The notes under the pieces: model-generated
What the model saw: only the letters and a program-made list of their open reading frames with translations
The model's database searches: none
What the model was told of the DNA's origin: nothing
Shown here: positions 53,169-62,080 of the stretch, piece after piece
Layout of the letters: each line of letters starts with the position of its first letter
How positions within the stretch are numbered: position 1 is the stretch's first letter
Position numbers and translations under genes: made by a program
Source: Chloroflexota bacterium
GTDB lineage: Bacteria; Chloroflexota; Anaerolineae; Anaerolineales; Anaerolineaceae
Length of the DNA stretch: 62,118 bases
Assembly (NCBI GenBank): GCA_009773005.1
Contig: WOUT01000011.1
Coordinates: forward strand, 1-62,118
Direction of reading: 5' to 3'

Positions 53169-55106
53169 ATGCATGGTCATGGTATGAGACGTCTCGCAAA
53201 CTCTCCAGACGAAATCCCTCACGTTTCGTGGGCGCTAATAAAGCGTGTCATGAGGTACGCGAAACCTTACAATCTAATGCTCGTTCTAATGCTAATACTT
53301 ATCCTGACAGGAACCGGTTTGTCTTTACTGACGCCGTTAATTGTGCGCGAGATGATCGACAATACCATTCCGACGCATGATTTAAGTCGATTAGTTTTGC
53401 TGGCTCTGTGTTTGTTTGTCATTCCAGGAGTCAATGGCGTGCTTAACGTGATCCAACGGCGGATGAGTGCGGATGTCGGCGAAGGGGTGATCTACGATCT
53501 GCGCATGGCGCTTTATTCCGGTTTGCAGCGCATGTCCCTGAGGTTTTTTACCAACACCAAAGTTGGTGAACTGATGAGCCGCTTGAATAATGATGTGGTG
53601 GGCGCCCAAAATGCCATAAGCCGTACACTTGTGGACCTGGTGACCAATTTTATCCAGGTTCTGGCAACGATTGGAGTCATGTTTTCACTGGAATGGCGGT
53701 TGACCTTGATCAGTGTGGCAGTTGTTCCGCTCTTCATCTTTGCGGTACGGAAATTGAGTAACCGCCTGCGTGATATCGTGCGCGGTCAGATGGAAGCAAA
53801 CGCGCATATGAATGCCATGATGCATGAAACATTAAACATCGGAGGCGCGTTGTTAGTGAAGCTCTTCGGACGTAGTCAAATCGAAGTAGATCGGTTTGGC
53901 AGCCGGGCAAAACAAGTAAAAAAACAGGGCGTCGAACGGGCTTTTGTCGGTTCGATCTTCATGGCGATCATCGGGTTGGTCAGCGCGGTAGGGACGGCAT
54001 TGGTCTATGGTTTTGGGGGTTATTTTGCCATCACAGGCGCTTTCACGGTTGGGTTGATCGTGGCGTTCGGTTCGTATCTGGGCAGTTTGTATGGCGCATT
54101 ATTTTCATTGGCGAATGCCCCGGTGGATTTTGCAGCTTCTGTGGTTAGTTTTGAGCGGGTATTTGAGGTCATCGACCTTCCACTCGATATAGAAGAAAAT
54201 GAGGAGCCAGTTTCTTTGAATGAGGTAAAAGGCGAAATTATATTTGATGACGTTACTTTTACCTATCAAACCGGTGATGAGCCCTTCTTGAGTGATGTGC
54301 ACCGCTACGGCAGCATGGAATCAATCACAACGGTGATGTCAGGTGAAGCCAATGGAGGAAGCGCAGAAGAAACTCACCATAGTCAGGCGCGCGGAAATGC
54401 CCTTGAGCACGTGAGTTTTAGTGTAGAACCCGGCAGACTTGTGGCGCTGGTGGGGCCCAGCGGCGCGGGTAAAACCACGTTAACTTATTTAATACCGCGC
54501 CTCTATGACCCCACATCAGGCAGCATTCGTATTGACGGGCACGACTTGCGCGATGTGACGCTTGAATCGCTTTCCGCCCAAATCGGTATGGTGACCCAAG
54601 AAAACTATCTATTTCATGACACGATCCGCACGAACCTGCTTTATTCAAAACTGGACGCGACGCAAAGTGATCTTGAAGAGGCTTGTAAAGCCGCGAATAT
54701 TCATAATTTCATCGCTGACCTGCCAGATGGGTACGATACGGTCGTAGGCGAACGCGGATATCGTTTGAGCGGCGGAGAGAAACAGCGCATTGCGCTGGCA
54801 AGAGTGATCCTGAAGGATCCGCGCATCCTCGTTTTGGATGAGGCAACCAGCAGTTTGGATAGTGAATCGGAAGCGTTAATCCAGGAAGCGCTCAAGCGGG
54901 TGATGGCAAAACGTACCAGCATCGTGATTGCCCACCGTCTCAGCACCATCCTGGCCGCGGATCTGATCCTGGTGATTGACCGGGGGCAGGTGGTGGAACG
55001 TGGCACTCACAAGGAGCTGCTGGTGTTAAAAGGGTTGTATGCCCAGTTGTACAAAACACAGTTTAGCAAGAGGGAAGCGGGGAGTGAGGGCTCTGAGTTA
55101 TCTTAA
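53169..55106 (+). CDS. ABC exporter (fused permease and ATPase)
   Basis: A 645-residue half-transporter, with six membrane helices (about 35-315) and a nucleotide-binding domain. Walker A is GPSGAGKT (429-436), the signature LSGGEKQRIALARV from 533, Walker B ILVLDEAT (553-560) and the H loop IAHRLST. It would dimerise and export a lipid, peptide or drug. An insert of about 35 polar residues with several His (about 372-408, near DVHRYGSMESITTVM) splits the A-loop region from strand two (ALEHVSF). GAGG lies about 8 bases before the ATG. The stop is 8 bases before the left target copy of the insertion sequence. Confidence 0.93.
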   Translation: MHGHGMRRLANSPDEIPHVSWALIKRVMRYAKPYNLMLVLMLILILTGTGLSLLTPLIVREMIDNTIPTHDLSRLVLLALCLFVIPGVNGVLNVIQRRMSADVGEGVIYDLRMALYSGLQRMSLRFFTNTKVGELMSRLNNDVVGAQNAISRTLVDLVTNFIQVLATIGVMFSLEWRLTLISVAVVPLFIFAVRKLSNRLRDIVRGQMEANAHMNAMMHETLNIGGALLVKLFGRSQIEVDRFGSRAKQVKKQGVERAFVGSIFMAIIGLVSAVGTALVYGFGGYFAITGAFTVGLIVAFGSYLGSLYGALFSLANAPVDFAASVVSFERVFEVIDLPLDIEENEEPVSLNEVKGEIIFDDVTFTYQTGDEPFLSDVHRYGSMESITTVMSGEANGGSAEETHHSQARGNALEHVSFSVEPGRLVALVGPSGAGKTTLTYLIPRLYDPTSGSIRIDGHDLRDVTLESLSAQIGMVTQENYLFHDTIRTNLLYSKLDATQSDLEEACKAANIHNFIADLPDGYDTVVGERGYRLSGGEKQRIALARVILKDPRILVLDEATSSLDSESEALIQEALKRVMAKRTSIVIAHRLSTILAADLILVIDRGQVVERGTHKELLVLKGLYAQLYKTQFSKREAGSEGSELS

Positions 55107-55114
55107 CCGCCACT

Positions 55115-55122
55115 TTAATTAA
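55115..55122. repeat. left target-site duplication TTAATTAA
   Basis: Identical to 56801-56808. Without the insertion sequence the site would read CTTTAATTAAAG, a 12-bp palindrome, downstream of the ABC exporter. Confidence 0.75.
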
Positions 55123-56800
55123 GGGGCTGGCTAAAAAGTCAGCCTCAAATGTTAGAAAAAAAGTCGAAACAAAGAAAAAAGACAAAAATAAGCAGCGATC
55201 AAGCGACCGCTGCTTTTGCTATGTTGTGAGAAATGCAAAGAATTCCCCATTCTGTGGTGACTTTATCTATTCCTCGAAGCAGGAAACGCCTGAATCCCCA
55301 ATTTTGCTTCAGACGACCAAATACAGCTTCCACCTCTACAGGCCGCCTGGATCGCATGACCAGTCCTTGGGGAGAAAGTAGAATATCTCGAGCTTGTAGC
55401 TTGAGTCTTTCCCATTCCACACCGATTTGAATCTGCCGATTATTTTTTGCGCGGGTACATTCTGGTTTTACAGGGCATTGTGAACAATCCTCACACTCAT
55501 AAATACGACGCTCTGAAACGAATCCATTCTCACTTTTATATGGCTTTGTAAATACGTACCGTAATCGTTTCTTTTGTGGACATTCATACTCATCTACTTC
55601 AGAGTAGTATGGAAAATTATCCGCACGGTAAGGATGTTTCTTTTTGTAATTCCGTTTCTGCTCGTAATGAAAGCGGCTATCTTTGACATAAGCTGTGATT
55701 TGTTTTTCTTCCATGAAACTATAATTTTCTTCACTCCCATAGCCAGCATCCGCAACCAAGTTTTCAGGATAATCTCCGAGCCAAGTTTTGAAGTTTTCCA
55801 GATGTCCTTTCAAACAACTGGTGTCTCCTGCCCTACGATGCAAACTGAAGCTCAAGATGAATTGCTTCTGTGTTCCCATTTGTATGTTATAGCCTGGCTT
55901 GAGCTGCCCATTACGCATGTGATCTTCTTTCATCCTCATGAAAGTTGCATCTGTATCCGTCTTGCAGAAGTTGTTGCGTCCCTCATAAATTTCTTCATAT
56001 CGCTCGTATTTTTCCATACGAGGAATAAAATCACTCTCCAGCTTTTTCTTGGCTTTTTTGAGTTCTTTATCTTCCGGTTTTTGTTTCAAGAGTTCATTGA
56101 TCTTTCGGGCTGCTTCTTTCAATTTCTCAGCATCAATATCTTTGCCTTCCCCGACTTCCTCCAAGTCAGCCTCTCCATATTTCTCGTCTTCGGCTGCTTC
56201 GATTTCATCGATTTCTTCCAGTAATTGCTTCACTTTCTCTTGCAATTTTTCTTTGTTCTTCTCTGTGCTTTTTCGCCATACGAATTTGTATTTATTCGCA
56301 TTCGCTTCAATCTTCGTCCCATCCACGAAGTAATTGTCCAAGTCTACATACCCCTGTTCCATCAACTGCTCTACAACCCCATAAAACACTTCATTGATCA
56401 CTGCTTTCATGACTTTCCCTCTGAAGCGGTTGATCGTGCGATGATCTGGCCGGTTCATTCCACTCAGCCACATGTAATTTACATTCTCTCGGAGTTCTTT
56501 TGCGATCCTTCGCGATGAAAACACCCGCTGGGTGTAGGCATATACAATCACCTTCAATAACATCTTTGGATCGTACGCGCTTGTTCCTCCCCCTTTATAT
56601 TGCCTTTCTAATACCCTTTTGTCGATTTCTTCGATCATTTTGTTTACCACCCGTACCAGGTGCTTTTCTGGAATCAACTCTTCCAGACTCGGCGGCAATA
56701 GCATTGCCTGTGCTTGTTCATAGGGTTTGAATATTTGTCTTTTCATACCCCTATTATATTAAATTTTTAGAGGCTGCCCCTATACTTTTGGGACAGCCTC
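55123..56800. mobile_element. complete IS1182-family insertion sequence (1678 bp)
   Basis: The left end begins GGGGCTGGCTAAAAAGT and the right end, read inward, GAGGCTGTCCCAAAAGT, 13 of 17 positions identical, so they form imperfect terminal inverted repeats. Each end also folds on itself (right end: GAGGCTG with CAGCCTC), which shields the transposase gene from outside transcription. Both sides carry TTAATTAA. One intact transposase fills the interior. The absence of stops and the clean target copies point to a recent insertion. Confidence 0.88.
55199..56746 (-). CDS. IS1182-family DDE transposase
   Basis: A 515-residue transposase, full length for the family. An N-terminal DUF772 helical domain (LKVIVYAYTQRVFSSRRIA near 65-83; DHRTINRFR) leads to the RNase H-like core with acidic residues in YFVDGTKIEANAN, NLVADAGYGSEE and the C-terminal VEAVFGRLKQNWGFRRF. 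A coiled coil (about 175-245) interrupts the core, and a CxxCxxCPVKPEC cluster lies near 433-445. The ATG sits about 55 bases inside the right end. No frameshift is needed to read it. Confidence 0.93.
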   Translation of the reverse strand: MKRQIFKPYEQAQAMLLPPSLEELIPEKHLVRVVNKMIEEIDKRVLERQYKGGGTSAYDPKMLLKVIVYAYTQRVFSSRRIAKELRENVNYMWLSGMNRPDHRTINRFRGKVMKAVINEVFYGVVEQLMEQGYVDLDNYFVDGTKIEANANKYKFVWRKSTEKNKEKLQEKVKQLLEEIDEIEAAEDEKYGEADLEEVGEGKDIDAEKLKEAARKINELLKQKPEDKELKKAKKKLESDFIPRMEKYERYEEIYEGRNNFCKTDTDATFMRMKEDHMRNGQLKPGYNIQMGTQKQFILSFSLHRRAGDTSCLKGHLENFKTWLGDYPENLVADAGYGSEENYSFMEEKQITAYVKDSRFHYEQKRNYKKKHPYRADNFPYYSEVDEYECPQKKRLRYVFTKPYKSENGFVSERRIYECEDCSQCPVKPECTRAKNNRQIQIGVEWERLKLQARDILLSPQGLVMRSRRPVEVEAVFGRLKQNWGFRRFLLRGIDKVTTEWGILCISHNIAKAAVA

Positions 56801-56808
56801 TTAATTAA
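56801..56808. repeat. right target-site duplication TTAATTAA
   Basis: Same 8 bases as at 55115-55122, directly after the right inverted repeat. Confidence 0.75.
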
Positions 56809-56819
56809 AGGATTAAAAC

Positions 56820-57722
56820 CTATGGAACGAAGTTCAGGGATTTTGACATACAAGTACCGGCGCCATTTTGCTCCGAACAAAGAGTGACTGTAACCGAAAT
56901 ACTGTGCCCTGCAGGATTATAGTTTAGATGACCCGGATTTGCTGTCACTACAAAGGAGTCTTCACCCGGAGTGAGATCTTCCTGTGTTATCCCCACAACA
57001 CACCCGGCGTATTCCTTGAAAGTATTGCTGGTATGAAGAAACGCAACGCCAGTTGTGGAATCATTACCACTGACTCTAATCGATTGCCAGATTGTGCTGC
57101 CTGTGTTTTTTACATAAATCTTAAATGCGAAATCAGGACCACAACCCGTAAGGCTATTGTAAGTTACAGAAAAATTCGCTGTCGGAGTTGGTGTATAGGT
57201 CGCGGTGGGTGTGGGCTGTGGGGTAAAAACAGGCAAACTTACCTGATTGCCGGTTAGGGTGGCAAATTGTCCCCAGAGCCAACAGAATGAACCGGGGCTG
57301 TTTGGGTTTTTGACATAGTAAGTATCATTTTCAGGATTACGCCCCACAACTTCAACGGTTTGCCCTGCCTTGACCGTAGTCACCGCTTGAAAAACGGCTA
57401 AGGGACCTTTTCGGCAGTTGGTATCCTTCGAAAGAGTCAAGAAGACTCCTTCCGGTGTGGGGGAGAGAGTGATTGTAGGTGTCAAGGTAGGCGTGAAGGT
57501 TACCAGTGGTTCAACTGCAACCGTATTTGTAGGAATGATTTGTGCGCCTGCGTTCAGGGTAGCCGCGACAATGGTCATGGCGCTTTGGGCGATCGCAACT
57601 TCAGCAGCTACCGTTGCCTGAAGATCTGGCGCCGTAACTTTTCCTAGTGGAATATTGCAGGCTGCCAAGGAGAGTATCATAATGAGTCCAGGCAACCATT
57701 TCAAGATCCGATTTGTAATCAT
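56820..57722 (-). CDS. lipoprotein with SH3-like domain and C-terminal beta domain
   Basis: A 300-residue exported lipoprotein. The signal peptide ends in the lipobox LAAC with C22 as acylation site. A Thr/Pro linker (about 70-92) follows, then an SH3-like domain (about 97-160: NCRKGPLAVFQAVTTV, CWLWGQFATL), a second Thr/Pro linker and a C-terminal Ig-like domain (about 185-300) with paired cysteines. SH3-like domains of this kind bind cell-wall peptides. GGAGGT precedes the ATG. The insertion sequence lies just beyond its stop. Confidence 0.8.
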   Translation of the reverse strand: MITNRILKWLPGLIMILSLAACNIPLGKVTAPDLQATVAAEVAIAQSAMTIVAATLNAGAQIIPTNTVAVEPLVTFTPTLTPTITLSPTPEGVFLTLSKDTNCRKGPLAVFQAVTTVKAGQTVEVVGRNPENDTYYVKNPNSPGSFCWLWGQFATLTGNQVSLPVFTPQPTPTATYTPTPTANFSVTYNSLTGCGPDFAFKIYVKNTGSTIWQSIRVSGNDSTTGVAFLHTSNTFKEYAGCVVGITQEDLTPGEDSFVVTANPGHLNYNPAGHSISVTVTLCSEQNGAGTCMSKSLNFVP

Positions 57723-57815
57723 AGAATCACCTCCTCTATGATTACAATGATAGTGAATTCTTAGTGGAAATTCAATGACCAGTTTGTTTTTTAGAAAGGC
57801 GAACGCATTAAGGTT

Positions 57816-58496
57816 TCAATAAGGGGGATGCTGTTTCAAACAGCCGAAGTCAATTTTTCTCATTCGCTCTGTTTTGGGGCTCACGAGGTACGTATTCCCG
57901 TTACGGTGCAGGATTGGGATCCTTTGTTTGATGGTGGCGTAATGCTCCCGAGTTTCTTCCGATAATTGCGCGTAGTTATCAAAATCCTCAGACCAGAATG
58001 AAAACAATTCGTCGTAGGTCTGAATGAACTCTTTTCGGTAGTCATCTGTGACTTGATCCAAATGGCTGAGAACCCAGCATTTTGACTCAAATTCCCAATC
58101 ACAAGCCAGCCCGATGAAACAGTGATCCGATGTAATATAGGGGAAAAACGGGAATTGGCGGCAGCTGGTGGTGCGGTTGTCTCGCTCGCATAAGGCAGGA
58201 CCTTTGCAGGTTAATAGATAAAGATGCTCTGGCGTTTGCTCCATCAATTCTGTTGGATCGCATGGGTCGTCCAGACATTCATCTCCTTGCCAGATATGCC
58301 AAAGTTTGGTGTTGATTTTGAGATAATCCCATTCAGGTTTATATGCCACCGGCACCGCATGGCAAATATCGCAGCAAAATGGTTTTCCATTCGGATTGTG
58401 GGGGGCGCACATCAACCCGCAATCCACCGGGGTGGTGGACGCGCTAAAGTTGTCGTAGAGGCTTCGGAAGTCGATAGGAGAGCCTGGTTTATTCAT
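57816..58496 (-). CDS. YkgJ-like cysteine-cluster protein
   Basis: A 226-residue soluble protein rich in cysteine: C26, C30, C41, C42, C45, C74, C79, C97, C103, C112, C126 and C131. The arrangement CGLMC...CCDIC followed by SCRQFPFFPYI is that of the YkgJ family, thought to bind zinc or an Fe-S cluster. No enzymatic function is established. The Shine-Dalgarno match is weak. It lies 93 bases upstream of the lipoprotein gene on the same strand. Confidence 0.7.
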   Translation of the reverse strand: MNKPGSPIDFRSLYDNFSASTTPVDCGLMCAPHNPNGKPFCCDICHAVPVAYKPEWDYLKINTKLWHIWQGDECLDDPCDPTELMEQTPEHLYLLTCKGPALCERDNRTTSCRQFPFFPYITSDHCFIGLACDWEFESKCWVLSHLDQVTDDYRKEFIQTYDELFSFWSEDFDNYAQLSEETREHYATIKQRIPILHRNGNTYLVSPKTERMRKIDFGCLKQHPPY

Positions 58497-58604
58497 AGAG
58501 TAATTTTATCCGAAGAAGGTTTTTATGTTTCACTTTTCTGTGATTTTGGCAAACTTTGAGGAATTAAATGCCAGTAGATTCTGCTATATTGTTGATCCCT
58601 GAAT

Positions 58605-58641
58605 AATAAAAAAACCGGTTTACTCTCGATGAGTAAACCGG
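58605..58641 (-). terminator. terminator of the MFS gene at 58658
   Basis: CCGGTTTACTC (58615-58625) and GAGTAAACCGG (58631-58641) form a perfect 11-bp stem with a 5-base loop. On the minus strand it ends in a run of seven T. Confidence 0.88.
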
Positions 58642-58657
58642 CTTCTTTTATCTTATC

Positions 58658-59911
58658 TTATGCCGCCGCAACTTCACCTTCATCGGGTGCGGGGGCAAAC
58701 CTCTCCTGTTTGCCAAGGTGCAGGTGTAGACTAAAGAATGCTATTGCAGAAATGGCACACAGGATACCGCCAATATACCAAAGCAGGTTGGGATTAAAGT
58801 TGTCGAGAATGATACCCGCAGCTCCAGGACCAATGGTAGCAGGGATCATCCAGGTCATTCCAAACACGCCCATATAGCGTCCGCGCATATCTTCAGGCGC
58901 GAAATTGGCTGCCAAGGTTTGGCTGGTCGGAACCACGATCATCTCACCAACCGTGATGATTACGATCGCCAACACGAATAACCAATACTGTCCGACGAAC
59001 CCAAACATGCTGAAACCGAGCATGTAAAAGAGTGTTCCAAATGCCATCATCTTGAAGGCTGGTTTCTTCTTGATGAAACGGGTGACACTGAATTGGAAGA
59101 GGATCACCACGATTGCACTCGCGGTGAGCATAAAGCCATATCCCTGGGGGTCAATCCCGTGATTGTCGCGTAGATAGACTGATAAAGAGTTATACATTTG
59201 CTGGTACACGATCCCCATCAGCATCCCGGCAACCAAAAAGGCCATAAAGGCATTGTTGCGCAAGACTTTGCCATATCCCTTGAAAGTTGCAAAAAAACTT
59301 TCTTGAGGCTGGTCAGCATGCGCTTCAGGTTTAGTCTCGGCGATGAGGAGAAAGAACAGCAGCGCGACGACGCATGAGATGATGGCATCGGTGATGAAAA
59401 GCGCCAGAAACGACCTGCCCGCTACAAAACCACCGATGGTAGGTCCGATGATCCATGCCAGGTTACCGACGACACGGAGTATACCGAAACCTTCCTGACG
59501 TTTATGCTCAGGCAAAATGTCTGCGATCATGGCGCCGTGAGCCGGGCCGGCAATATCAGAAAGCAAACCAATAACAATGGCAAGCGGAATCAAGAGGGAA
59601 AACTCCTTGACGAATCCAAGTGTAAGAGTGCTCAAAGCGCTGAAAATTAATCCAAAAATGATCAGTTTTCTGCGCCCAAATTTATCTGTCAGCGCGCCGC
59701 CAATCATTTGCCCTACCAAGCCTGAAATGGAAAACACCCCTAGTACGATCCCGGCTTGGGTCATCCCAACACCGAATTTCTGGGTGATGTAAAGAGCGAA
59801 GAAGGGGAACAGCATGGTTCCACCGACGTGATCAATGAAAGAAACCCCAACAACAAGCCAAAACTTGCGCGGGAATTCTTTGGCAATTTTCTTAATGTTC
59901 ATATTTAGCAT
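58658..59911 (-). CDS. MFS permease (MdtG/multidrug-like)
   Basis: A 417-residue transporter with twelve helices, of the MFS_1 drug-efflux type. The loop between helices 2 and 3 reads GGALTDKFGRRKLIIFG, and the helix 4-5 region ILPEHKRQEGFGILRV and MRGRYMGVFGMTWMIP repeat the same pattern in the second half. The ATG at 59911 is preferred, with AAGG about 10 bases upstream, over a longer frame from 59965. The C-terminus is acidic. The substrate is unknown. Confidence 0.87.
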   Translation of the reverse strand: MLNMNIKKIAKEFPRKFWLVVGVSFIDHVGGTMLFPFFALYITQKFGVGMTQAGIVLGVFSISGLVGQMIGGALTDKFGRRKLIIFGLIFSALSTLTLGFVKEFSLLIPLAIVIGLLSDIAGPAHGAMIADILPEHKRQEGFGILRVVGNLAWIIGPTIGGFVAGRSFLALFITDAIISCVVALLFFLLIAETKPEAHADQPQESFFATFKGYGKVLRNNAFMAFLVAGMLMGIVYQQMYNSLSVYLRDNHGIDPQGYGFMLTASAIVVILFQFSVTRFIKKKPAFKMMAFGTLFYMLGFSMFGFVGQYWLFVLAIVIITVGEMIVVPTSQTLAANFAPEDMRGRYMGVFGMTWMIPATIGPGAAGIILDNFNPNLLWYIGGILCAISAIAFFSLHLHLGKQERFAPAPDEGEVAAA

Positions 59912-60548
59912 AGTGTATGACCTTAGGTTAACATCAAAACAATACCACGAGTGGTGGTATTTCAACAGATTTCAATAGAAATCACAATAAAAGAAAATTA
60001 GGCAGATATCTTCATGGGAGGGTTGTTACGCGCCTTTCTGGAACGATAACAAAAAAATGACATCGTGACTGATTTCGTCACAAAAAAGGCAGGCTGGCGG
60101 CTGATGTGATAAATTTTACTACACAATAACAAAAATTTCATGAATCTCGACTAAATTAGCAAATTACCAATAATTACATCCAATGATGGCGGATATGCCT
60201 ATACGTTTTGAATATGTACAATCCAAATTATTTATCTACACGATCCTCTCATGACAAACAATCAAGTCCTAAAACTAGGCAGTAATTGAAAAACAAATAT
60301 TCTTCTCCTGCAAAATTTGCGATTGTCTGGATTTTTTGAATTGGCTTTTTTATAATCAAATTCACAGATTGAAAAAAATTAACAAGCTCGGATTCGCCGA
60401 GTTCTTAGGATGGAAGCGGTATTTTGCAACCATCGTTATGGTGAATGCATTATGCCGGGAGTGATCTGGCAATTATTAAATCCCTTTCAAATTTGTGTTG
60501 TGAGCAGAAATTGTAATATGCGTTGGAAACTGGGTATAATTTGCCACT
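59912..60548. other. 637-base AT-rich gap before menA
   Basis: No gene with a plausible start and composition on either strand. It holds upstream DNA of the MFS gene, a weak hairpin GTGAC/GTCAC near 60066, and the menA promoter at 60511-60540. Apart from these I see nothing. Confidence 0.5.
60511..60540 (+). promoter_or_regulatory. menA promoter, probably leaderless
   Basis: TTGTAA (60511-60516), an 18-base spacer and TATAAT (60535-60540). The ATG at 60549 starts 8 bases after the -10 box, and no Shine-Dalgarno sequence is present. Confidence 0.55.
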
Positions 60549-61460
60549 ATGAATGCACAACCGACCATAAAAGAAAATTCATACTTGCGACGTTGGCTCA
60601 TAGCGATTCGTCCGCGCACTTTGCCTGCGGCTGGCTCGCCAGTGTTAATCGGTTTATCAATTGCCTGGACGGAAGGGATGTTCCGCTTGTTACCAGCGGT
60701 CGTTATTCTGTTATGCGCCATTCTTCTGCAAATATTGGCTAATTTGGTCAATGATGTGGCTGATTATCAGAAAGGTACCGATACCAGCGCAAGGCTGGGA
60801 CCGACTCGCGTGACCCAATCGGGTTTGTTATCACCGCGCCAGGTTTGGATAGGAGCCGGAGTGATTGCCTTGCTGGCAATTGCCGGTGGGATTTATCTGG
60901 CATGGCTCGGGGGCTGGCCAGTGATAATCATCGGAGGACTGGCGATGCTTGCAGCAGTGATTTATACAGTCGGTCCTTTTGCTTTAGCAGATTATGGTCT
61001 TGGGGATTTGTTTGCGCTGTTCTTTTTTGGGTTGGTAACCGTCGCAGGGACGGTGTATATTCTGATGGGCAGGTTAACCCCACTCAGTTGGATGGGCGGA
61101 TTGGGCGCTGGCGCTTTGGTTACCGCCATCCTGATAGTTAATAATGTTCGTGATATTGAATCTGATAGAATGGCGGGGCGCAGAAATATCCCAGTTGTAT
61201 GGGGTCGTGCGGCTGGCGAGCGGGAATATACTATCATGCTTGCATTGGCTTATGTCGTCATTTTCATCATCCTGGGGTTGGGTTGGGCGAATGCCTGGAT
61301 CTTGTTGCCGCTGTTGAGCTTGCCGCGGGCTTATCAACTCAGACAACAAATGCGCAAGTTGCAGCCTGGTCCAGGTTTCAATCAACTGCTTGCTCATACT
61401 GCACAATTGGTATTGATCTACTGCGTGCTATTCTCAGCGGGCATCTTGATCTCTGGTTAA
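60549..61460 (+). CDS. menA: 1,4-dihydroxy-2-naphthoate polyprenyltransferase MenA
   Basis: A 303-residue UbiA-family enzyme with eight to nine membrane helices that attaches the isoprenoid tail to dihydroxynaphthoate in menaquinone synthesis. The first Mg-diphosphate motif is NLVNDVADYQKGTD (about 66-79), and the second is NNVRDIESDRMAGRR near 198-212. RPRTLPAAGSPVLIG (21-35) is the MenA N-terminal signature. It implies menaquinone-based respiration. No other men genes are adjacent. Confidence 0.92.
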   Translation: MNAQPTIKENSYLRRWLIAIRPRTLPAAGSPVLIGLSIAWTEGMFRLLPAVVILLCAILLQILANLVNDVADYQKGTDTSARLGPTRVTQSGLLSPRQVWIGAGVIALLAIAGGIYLAWLGGWPVIIIGGLAMLAAVIYTVGPFALADYGLGDLFALFFFGLVTVAGTVYILMGRLTPLSWMGGLGAGALVTAILIVNNVRDIESDRMAGRRNIPVVWGRAAGEREYTIMLALAYVVIFIILGLGWANAWILLPLLSLPRAYQLRQQMRKLQPGPGFNQLLAHTAQLVLIYCVLFSAGILISG

Positions 61461-62080
61461 AAGGTTCTTCAAGCATCCCAGCTATCGGTTGTCTGCTGTT
61501 TTTTGGCAACACATCTGATCTATACAGGGCTCAGAGCGGATGGAAGCAGTATTTATATCCCAATGAATGACCATACAAAAAAATCACCGCGCGGAGGTCT
61601 CGAACCCCCAAGCATGCAGCCAGGATATGAGGGTTCTTATAAGTCCACGTTTCTGCCAATATTTAACAGGCTCTGCTTTCTGAGTGCTTTATAAACATCA
61701 GGAGCAATACGCGCCATATTATCTGAAAAGACACTGATTAATAAATTTGTTTTATAGGTGAGGGTCGGGTACCAGAGTAAAACCTGTTTGCCTGGTCGCC
61801 ATATGTATGGTTATTCCCAATTCTTAAGAACTCAGTGTAAAACCATTAGGGATATTTGCCTTTTACGTCGTTCAATCATTTGTAATGTGATATCTCAATC
61901 TTCTACGTCCTTATCAAGGATACAATGACCTGCTTGAATGTTGAGGTGTCTAATTATCTCATTGCACCAGCCATCGCCACAGCCCAATGGTTGCCAATTG
62001 ATTCACACGATCAAACCGGCTGCTTGTGCGCCTAAACGCATGTCAAAAAAGAGTCCACTCAGCATCTTGAGAGGAGGACT
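61461..62080. other. 620-base gap with a tRNA-like remnant
   Basis: No intact gene. The gap holds the tRNA-Leu-like sequence at 61584-61676. On the minus strand a 55-codon open stretch (about 61635-61805, including QVLLWYPTLTYKTN) overlaps it and has protein-like composition but no start. Both look like debris. The rest is unrecognised. Confidence 0.35.
61584..61676 (-). pseudogene. degenerate tRNA-Leu-like remnant
   Basis: The 3' part has a T arm of the right shape: GGGGG, loop TTCGAGA, CCTCC (one G-U pair), then GCGCGGTGA and a run of seven T. Upstream, TTGGCAGAAACGTGGACTTA resembles the D arm and anticodon arm of tRNA-Leu(UAA), and a long variable region follows. The acceptor strands do not pair and the anticodon stem is broken, so it is not functional. 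It could also be a chance T-arm-like hairpin, or an att-site remnant. Confidence 0.35.

Noticed and set aside
55574-56224. 216-codon frame opposite the transposase
   Set aside because: Lies wholly inside the intact transposase on the other strand, with a Phe/Ile-rich composition typical of antisense of charged helices.
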